This document shows, piece after piece, positions 8,301 to 12,936 of a stretch of 12,936 nt of DNA. Origin of the DNA: MGIIb-O2 sp964003245 (GTDB lineage: Archaea > Thermoplasmatota > Poseidoniia > Poseidoniales > Thalassarchaeaceae); NCBI GenBank assembly GCA_964003245.1, contig CAXFIU010000039.1, positions 1-12,936 on the forward strand, in the 5' to 3' direction. The notes under the pieces are model-generated. The model ran no database searches, was not told the origin of the DNA, and saw only the letters and a program-made list of their open reading frames with translations. Numbering within the stretch: the first letter of the stretch is position 1; each line of letters opens with the position of its first letter. A program made the position numbers and the translations under genes.

Positions 8301-11300
8301 TATGGACTGTATCATGAATCATTTCGCTAATAATATCTGGCGAAAATGTCACTACGACCGTATCCACATCATTGGCGGCAATCGCAAGGCTGGTATGGGA
8401 GAAAGAAAAGTAGGATGTGTTGGATGCAATACTACTAATATTGAGTGTACCATTTCCATTATTAGTCAATAGGAGATTCCAAGAAGCTGATTGATCATGA
8501 ACAACCTCACCAAATGAATGCGTACTGTCTGCGAGGACCAGCGTTCCTCCTGCAGGAATAACGCTCACTGTATCCGATGGATCACCCACTAAATCTGCTG
8601 TATCTTGCGCTACTATGCTATAATAGTACGTTGTCCCATTTTGTAGATAATCTGACCCACCACTATCAACATAAGTAGCTTCCGTACTTGAAAGAGTATC
8701 AAGCAGAACCAAACTATCTGCCACTGTTCCTCGATACACGATATAGGAATCAATATCTTCATTACTATTCCCTCGAGGATCCACTGGCGTTGACCACGAT
8801 ACAGTAGCAATTCCATTTCCAGAAAGTGCCGCTACCGATCCGGGGACATCTGGGGGCTGCACAGACTGATTATAAATAAATGCACCCATGTCCGCAATGG
8901 TCCCATCCATATCGGTGGCATTCGGATCCCCTGCATCAATAGCTGGACTCACCCACTGCAGGCTAAAATCACCCTCAGAAGGACTAACAAAGACTGGATC
9001 TACGCCTCCATTGCCATCCGTAAGATACGCACTATCAGATACCGTAGAATACGATACAGAAACGGATCCTCCATTGGATGATGCTATTTCAGTATTGGCT
9101 CCCGTCCATAAAATAGAATTTGTTAACGTAAGATCCGAATTGTTCAACTGAAAACTATTTCCATTTGCGTCTGTAGTATTTCGAGCTACCGTCACATGAT
9201 TCATTGAAGCAGCAGAGCCGGATAGTAAATGCCCTGCAAGTGAATTACTGTTCAGAACAAAAGCTACATGATCAAAGTTGGGATGATAATCATCGCTGGC
9301 AATAAATCCTTTTTGATTGGCAGAGACATGTACGGATACATTTTCTAAAATAGATGTATACGGATCACCCGTGGTTGGAAATTTGATAACGGTTGTATCC
9401 GCAGTAATCACGGTTGATTCAGGACCTTCACCTCGAATAACTAAGTTATGATCAGGAAATATAATTGATTCTGTATAGGTACCTTCCCCAACAATAATGG
9501 TATCATTGGAAAGAGAAGAATTAATTGCACTTTCGATAGAGCTATACTCTAATGGAACATAATGATTCAGATACAGAGACCCTACCCCACTGAGATCCAC
9601 AGTATAAATTCCTTCATCTGCATCGGAATTTGTAAAGCTTAACGTAGCGGAATATGAACCAGTCGTTGGTGGATTAAACTGCACTGGTACATTAATGGTA
9701 TCATATAGCTCAATACCAGACCAATTATTCACATCCGTACTAAATGCTCCATCCCCTCCGGTAATGCTTATATCTTCCACGTCCAGTGGTGTGTTACCTA
9801 TATTTGCAATCTGAAAAATTTCTGTTCTGGGATAACCAACTCGCGTGGATAGATATTCATAACTGGACACACTATCATCGCCATCAAGATATATTACAAT
9901 ATCTGCAACCGAACTGATACCAAGCCCATACAAAGAAACTTCAAATAACCCATTACTATTATCCTGACTATATACTCGTAAGGTATCGTATTTCCTTCCT
10001 GGGCTCGTAGGAGCAAACTGTAATTGTATTTCTAATGAATCTCCTACAGGTATATGTCCACTGGAGGGAGTAAAAATAAAATCTGCTAACTGGTTTGTTA
10101 GCGAATCCACTATCAAGGTACGCAGACCCGTATTATAAATTTGCATGGAGGATGCCGTATTATTGCCTTCAATAATTCCACCAAAATCATACGCATATTG
10201 AGAGGCAGAAATTTTACCAGAATACGAATCATTTTGATAACCGGGAGTACCGCGATCACCCTGTCCATATGTTACATAAGAATTTGCCCAATTTGATCCT
10301 ATGCTATTATCAAAATACGGGGCTCTCAACTCCATGGAAAAACCAGAGGAATCAGGAAAGGTAACCCCATCATCATACGCTACTTGGTTTACCAATGAAT
10401 CGTTTCCATCATATATTATAATTTCATCATCTGCATTGCTTAATGAAAAACTGGAAGTACTATAGGAATAATCACTATCAACACCCCCATTTGCTGCCGT
10501 ATCACCATTTTTCGCAAACACTCCATAATCGCCAGGTAAAATAGGTACATCAAACGTGATGTTGATAACTTGACCACCATCATCCTTAATGCTAAAATTC
10601 TTCAGATTAACAGGAACAACGCCTCTGTTGTATAACTCAAACCACTCTCCATCAAATTCACCTACACCCTCTGCATTCGGGTCCTTCATAATTTCATTAA
10701 CAATAAGAGAGGTTTCAGGTCCAGAAAGAATTGGAACCCCGTCTCTCCAGGAAAAGGATCCCGTATAGTTCAAATGGTGTCCATTGGAAGTGGCATCATA
10801 ACTCACCATTTGACCATGATAAGATGGCTGAGTCCTTGCTTCATTAAATCGATACAAGGCAATCGTTCTATTATCTACACGAGGATTCATTTGTGGAATA
10901 AAGTTATCTACATAACGAACACTTCTCGATATACGAGCATTATCAAGCTTGACACTGAATCCAGCCACAGAATCTGCTCCAAATCCCAAATAGGATATAT
11001 CAGTAGATGTCAACGATTGACCGCTGGCGTTGTATTGTCTCGTGCCATCTAAGAAAATCTTGGCCGTATTTGCATCAGTATCATATACAACGGCAACATG
11101 ATGCCATTCTCCTCCTGCATTGGAAGAATCACTGAACTCTCCCATATTTACACTATTTCCAAGAAATGAATCATACTTTTGAAATTTTAAACTGGCTGTT
11201 CCACTACCATCAGAAACCAGACCAGCGCTGTAGGCGCCTGCTTTGATAATTGGATAGTATTCAGAAGAGCTATTAACAGCAGAAAGCACCTGAAAAAATG

Positions 11301-12936
11301 TCTCAAATGTGTAGGATGAATCGCCATGGAACCACCCGGCATTATTGGATAGGCTATGATACAGTCTTCCACTAACTTGAAGCGCAGCCGTATCGCTTTC
11401 TAATTGCGCTGTGGTAAAAGCACCATATAGACTTTCTTCTCCGGATGCATACAATGCAGTAACAACATAATAATAGGTAGAATCTGTATTGACTGCTCCA
11501 TCCACATAACTGCTGGTAGAAGTGGACGTAATTTCTGATAATTCTGAAAAATCCAATAATTTATTATTAGAAGCATCCAAATCTCCTTGACCAAAGGATC
11601 GATACAATTTGTAACTGGAAACACTTGCATCAGAAGATGCCGTCCAGTCTACTGTGATGGAATCGTCATCTATATACGTACGAGCACTATTGACTCGCAA
11701 GGGAAGACTGGATTGGTCAAAAAAGTACGCCCCTATATCAGAACGAGTACCATCGGTATCAGTAGAATCAGGATGACCGCGATCAATCAAATGGGAAGTC
11801 CGCTGCAAACTAAAATCCCCATTCGCTGTATCTGCAAATACAGGGTCTATACTCATGTTGCCAGAGCCCCAATTTATAATAGCATTATCCGATGTAATTA
11901 CACTACTCTGCCCACCTAAGATATCGCAATAATTGAAATCGATGGAATTATAATTACCCGCTGCCTTTATAAGGGAAGCTGCATTATTATATATAATCGA
12001 ATTTCTAAACTCAACCCGCATACTATCCGATGCATCTCCACCGCTAGCATATAAAACAGATGTATACGTACTGTTAAAGTTCACCACAGGATTGGATGCA
12101 ATCGTAACATTAATAAACTTTGGATCTGAACGATCTTCCGAATAGATCACCGAACCATCTGCAATATTTCCTTCAAACGTGGAATTTCGAACGATTGGAG
12201 AAGAACCAGCCCAACAATATAAAGCACTACCATTGGATGAGGCATTGTTGCCTTTAAAAATAACATTATGAATACGTGGACTAGAAAAATCATATAACAT
12301 CAATCCACCACCACCAGCTGCAGAATTATTTAAAATTTTCAAGTTTTGTAGAATAGGGCTTGAATTAGAACAATATATTCCACCGCCATTACTAGCTGTC
12401 AATCCATTTTGAATTGTAAAGTTCTTTACGGATGGTGTATTGCTAATATTTACCATTCGAATCACGCTTCCACTACTATCTCCATCAATGATAGTCGTTG
12501 TTACATCAGCACCAACCAGCTTCAGGTTTTTTCCTTCAAAATCTAGATTCTCAACATAGGTTCCAGCTGCAACATTAATGCTGTCCCCGCTTGAAGCAAA
12601 TTTGATCGCTGGTGTAATAGCAGCAAACGCATTTACAGAAGAACCCGATGAACCAAAATTGCTCCCGTTTACTGCATCCACAAACCACACCGGTCCATTG
12701 TAGGTTTTTAAATAAGGGTATCCTCCCATATCTGCCCGCGTTCCATCGGAGTCCGTGGAATCGGGGTGCCCTGCATTAATAACTGGAGATAGTACATTAA
12801 CTCGATAATCACCATTAGCTGTATCTGCAAATAACGGATCCACATCCAGATTGCCTGTACCCCAACTCAATGTATCATTGGTATAGGTGGTAATACTATC
12901 CTGGCCACCTTGAATCAAGGAATAGGATATATCAAT
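5308..12936 (-). CDS. Giant multidomain T9SS-secreted surface protein (beta-helix/FN3/LamG/LTD/ASH), 5' end cut
   Basis: 2542 residues are visible and the true start lies beyond the right edge. The codon at 12918 sometimes taken as a start is TTG in the middle of a repeat, and the frame stays open to 12936. Approximate module order by position: end of a beta-helix block (12936-12712); complete beta-helix of pectate-lyase/DUF1565 style (12690-11710); FN3 (11705-11395); LamG-like lectin fold with 'EWHHVAVVYD' (11390-10720); lamin-tail domain with 'IVNEIM..GEWFELYN' (10712-10220); two choice-of-anchor-D/ASH-like domains (10212-9580); third beta-helix (9575-8850); FN3 (8840-8556); two more ASH domains, the second with a charged insert (8550-7760); BACON-like 'LDPGAYTGYLYF' (to about 7440); an uncharacterised beta region; Ig-like domain (6920-6610); 'WRLISIPG' / 'GWNLIGSPY' block; and the T9SS type A sorting domain (5571-5311: HQNYPNPFNPSTT, ILGQEI, NGVYFAVL, RKMLLVK). 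It is expected to be secreted through T9SS and attached to the cell surface. No catalytic motif is seen, so adhesion or matrix binding is the best inference. Confidence 0.93.
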   Translation of the reverse strand: MDISYSLIQGGQDSITTYTNDTLSWGTGNLDVDPLFADTANGDYRVNVLSPVINAGHPDSTDSDGTRADMGGYPYLKTYNGPVWFVDAVNGSNFGSSGSSVNAFAAITPAIKFASSGDSINVAAGTYVENLDFEGKNLKLVGADVTTTIIDGDSSGSVIRMVNISNTPSVKNFTIQNGLTASNGGGIYCSNSSPILQNLKILNNSAAGGGGLMLYDFSSPRIHNVIFKGNNASSNGSALYCWAGSSPIVRNSTFEGNIADGSVIYSEDRSDPKFINVTIASNPVVNFNSTYTSVLYASGGDASDSMRVEFRNSIIYNNAASLIKAAGNYNSIDFNYCDILGGQSSVITSDNAIINWGSGNMSIDPVFADTANGDFSLQRTSHLIDRGHPDSTDTDGTRSDIGAYFFDQSSLPLRVNSARTYIDDDSITVDWTASSDASVSSYKLYRSFGQGDLDASNNKLLDFSELSEITSTSTSSYVDGAVNTDSTYYYVVTALYASGEESLYGAFTTAQLESDTAALQVSGRLYHSLSNNAGWFHGDSSYTFETFFQVLSAVNSSSEYYPIIKAGAYSAGLVSDGSGTASLKFQKYDSFLGNSVNMGEFSDSSNAGGEWHHVAVVYDTDANTAKIFLDGTRQYNASGQSLTSTDISYLGFGADSVAGFSVKLDNARISRSVRYVDNFIPQMNPRVDNRTIALYRFNEARTQPSYHGQMVSYDATSNGHHLNYTGSFSWRDGVPILSGPETSLIVNEIMKDPNAEGVGEFDGEWFELYNRGVVPVNLKNFSIKDDGGQVINITFDVPILPGDYGVFAKNGDTAANGGVDSDYSYSTSSFSLSNADDEIIIYDGNDSLVNQVAYDDGVTFPDSSGFSMELRAPYFDNSIGSNWANSYVTYGQGDRGTPGYQNDSYSGKISASQYAYDFGGIIEGNNTASSMQIYNTGLRTLIVDSLTNQLADFIFTPSSGHIPVGDSLEIQLQFAPTSPGRKYDTLRVYSQDNSNGLFEVSLYGLGISSVADIVIYLDGDDSVSSYEYLSTRVGYPRTEIFQIANIGNTPLDVEDISITGGDGAFSTDVNNWSGIELYDTINVPVQFNPPTTGSYSATLSFTNSDADEGIYTVDLSGVGSLYLNHYVPLEYSSIESAINSSLSNDTIIVGEGTYTESIIFPDHNLVIRGEGPESTVITADTTVIKFPTTGDPYTSILENVSVHVSANQKGFIASDDYHPNFDHVAFVLNSNSLAGHLLSGSAASMNHVTVARNTTDANGNSFQLNNSDLTLTNSILWTGANTEIASSNGGSVSVSYSTVSDSAYLTDGNGGVDPVFVSPSEGDFSLQWVSPAIDAGDPNATDMDGTIADMGAFIYNQSVQPPDVPGSVAALSGNGIATVSWSTPVDPRGNSNEDIDSYIVYRGTVADSLVLLDTLSSTEATYVDSGGSDYLQNGTTYYYSIVAQDTADLVGDPSDTVSVIPAGGTLVLADSTHSFGEVVHDQSASWNLLLTNNGNGTLNISSIASNTSYFSFSHTSLAIAANDVDTVVVTFSPDIISEMIHDTVHIVSDDLYLNNSSITLSGQSIWPIINISTSSIDYGDVPVNNTVDREVVVYNTGSSTLNITNIYVEDTDHYTISSGGLLASAPIPNSEKNFMVPPMVTGRSSKDESKNNDTKAVDDVRDEENRAQSSISKNTVLDETVVPGDSLVLTISFASADTGVFNTVLHIVSDDPLGNDNQLVNLAAHTTKPEMEVVQTMSVVTYKGNDTQFDVNIANTGGFELQYEVEVSANWVGFDWLTVPQASGSVSGYSALSLVVEIDHTADLDPGAYTGYLYFNTNSGLNPTQVVRTDTVEVYMNLLEDNSQISQDSVSIPSGNADPVTLEDDNGDPLGIVLDFLNSQGGTVNVTRVDASPPSNESTPFDDPSDGITDPYFARVYFEISATFTGSYAVDIGFDYSTVPGVQDPSKLRIAKRSLNAGVAEEWDIISQGSTNLDTDNGIVYATNQNSFSQWALLSNDGENSFVDVSAPTIQSAVLSPSSPGALEDVAISAVINDETGVLSANLYYTQGGNQVFTNLTMSSSSGNTFSATVPASDVTRNGLIYFIQAEDDLGYVSNSDTLGVEINFSNGDLSTSSAVNSAYATGFPTDKWRLISIPGNVSDNQVGNVIGDELGSQTSSTWRIFEWDDVSLSYKENPINFVNGESFWLYQKVEDNLLISAPAGATGDMSGTSLTIKPGWNLIGSPYSFPVEMVLDQSQYFGPIAYGLSGESWSDVTTELRPWSGYALYNRTTSDQTVVVDPIQSTTGTLIRSHAMDDGWQGNLEAFSGDFSDQYNQFGQLSLAEDGVDYHDNPEMVSPGTYLSITYVHHNHAGKFTSDVRSMDNDLQVWEVEVTGKDLKDAVMLNWSFPQPTDQSMEIILLDDLNRNTVSMKDRQLLELGMISDRFPRKLHIVSGPKDLVNGKISELLAAIPEQFVLHQNYPNPFNPSTTLRFGLPEPSNIEFRIINILGQEIATVYSGWKDMGFHEFRWSGLNDMGQQVSNGVYFAVLSNGRDIQVRKMLLVK
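5311..5571 (-). other. T9SS type A C-terminal sorting domain (87 aa)
   Basis: This is the last 87 residues of the giant protein. It opens with HQNYPNPFNPSTT, continues through the strand motif NIEFRIINILGQEI, the W-containing loop 'HEFRWSGLND' and 'NGVYFAVL', and ends with 'VRKMLLVK'. This is the usual FlgD-Ig-like sorting domain that the type IX machinery recognises and removes or modifies on the cell surface. It is one of the strongest functional signals in the window. Confidence 0.93.
7897..8055 (-). other. 53-residue charged, probably disordered insert inside an ASH-like domain
   Basis: In the fourth ASH/choice-of-anchor-D-like module, the strand ending 'HYTISSGGLL' would normally run almost directly into 'VPGDSLVLTISF', as in the sister modules ('IPVGDSLEIQLQF'). 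Here 53 residues sit between them, from PNSEKNF to LDET. About one third are charged (8 Lys/Arg, 11 Asp/Glu), there is no Cys or aromatic residue apart from one Phe, and there is little beta-strand pattern. The reading frame is intact. Boundaries are judged by eye from the neighbouring modules. Confidence 0.6.
8873..9065 (-). repeat. Beta-helix closing repeat, copy C (divergent)
   Basis: Third copy, closing the beta-helix at 9575-8850: 'GGVDPVFVSPSEGDFSLQWV', then 'AIDAGDPNATDMDGTIADMG'. It keeps the DPVF, GDFSLQ and D-x-DGT-x-x-D-[MI]-GA[YF] core but is clearly more divergent than copies A and B. Confidence 0.75.
11719..11943 (-). repeat. Beta-helix closing repeat, copy B
   Basis: Second copy: IDFNYCDILGGQ, 'NMSIDPVFADTANGDF', 'DRGHPDSTDTDGTRSDIGAY'. 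It closes the complete beta-helix at 12690-11710. The ADTANGD and HPDSTD-DGTR stretches are almost identical to copy A, while the DNA has drifted at third positions. This suggests an older duplication held by selection on the protein. Confidence 0.8.
12712..12936 (-). repeat. Beta-helix closing repeat, copy A (cut by window edge)
   Basis: This coding repeat reads IDISYSLIQGGQ, then W-G-T-G-N-L-D-V-D-P-L-F-A-D-T-A-N-G-D, then 'INAGHPDSTDSDGTRADMGG'. It matches copy B residue by residue at an offset of exactly 993 bases (331 codons), so it is the closing block of a first beta-helix domain that begins outside the window. The Asp-rich 'DSTDSDG' turn could bind calcium, but this is unproven. Confidence 0.8.

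Noticed and set aside
12916..12918. Apparent start codon of the giant gene at 12918
   Set aside because: The codon is TTG, has no ribosome binding site, and lies inside repeat copy A, whose frame continues to the window edge. The gene is 5'-truncated, not started here.

Overview
The window is a one-directional stretch of surface and envelope genes, all read on the minus strand. It contains no tRNA, rRNA, CRISPR array or transposase that I can recognise. The AT-rich coding sequence, the very long exported protein ending in a type IX secretion (T9SS) type A sorting domain with an 'HQNYPNPFNPSTT' motif, and repeated closing motifs of the 'DSDGTRADMG' kind point to the Fibrobacteres-Chlorobi-Bacteroidetes group. 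The style is closest to Candidatus Marinimicrobia (SAR406) or Ignavibacteria-like lineages. That placement is inferred from protein style and not from a marker gene.

In transcription order, from right to left: (1) 12936-5308 is the 3' part of a giant secreted protein, with 2542 visible residues, open at the right window edge. It is a chain of beta-helix blocks, fibronectin type III, LamG-like, lamin-tail, choice-of-anchor-D/ASH-like and BACON-like modules, ending in a T9SS sorting domain. (2) 5307-5170 is a non-coding gap with a polypyrimidine run after the stop codon, a perfect TGTGA-N6-TCACA (CRP/FNR-type) palindrome, a weak promoter candidate and a GGAG ribosome binding site. (3) 5169-1033 encodes about 1378 residues: signal peptide, a long series of Ig-like repeats, two tandem CsgG-like domains, then a DUF5683-like membrane tail. 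(4) 1033-479 is a small cohesin-like lipoprotein whose ATG overlaps the previous stop codon (TAATG). (5) 473-1 is the N-terminal part of a secreted protein with a glycine-rich domain of the ALK/LTK type, cut by the left window edge.

Genes 3 to 5 are packed like a translationally coupled operon: a 1-base overlap, then a 5-base gap. My working interpretation is an envelope-anchored cell-surface module. The Ig/CsgG/DUF5683 protein would be the membrane-linked part, the cohesin-like lipoprotein an adaptor, and the glycine-rich protein an exported surface or matrix component. The T9SS giant upstream would be a separately transcribed adhesin or matrix protein. None of these partnerships is shown directly; they are inferred from gene order and domain type.
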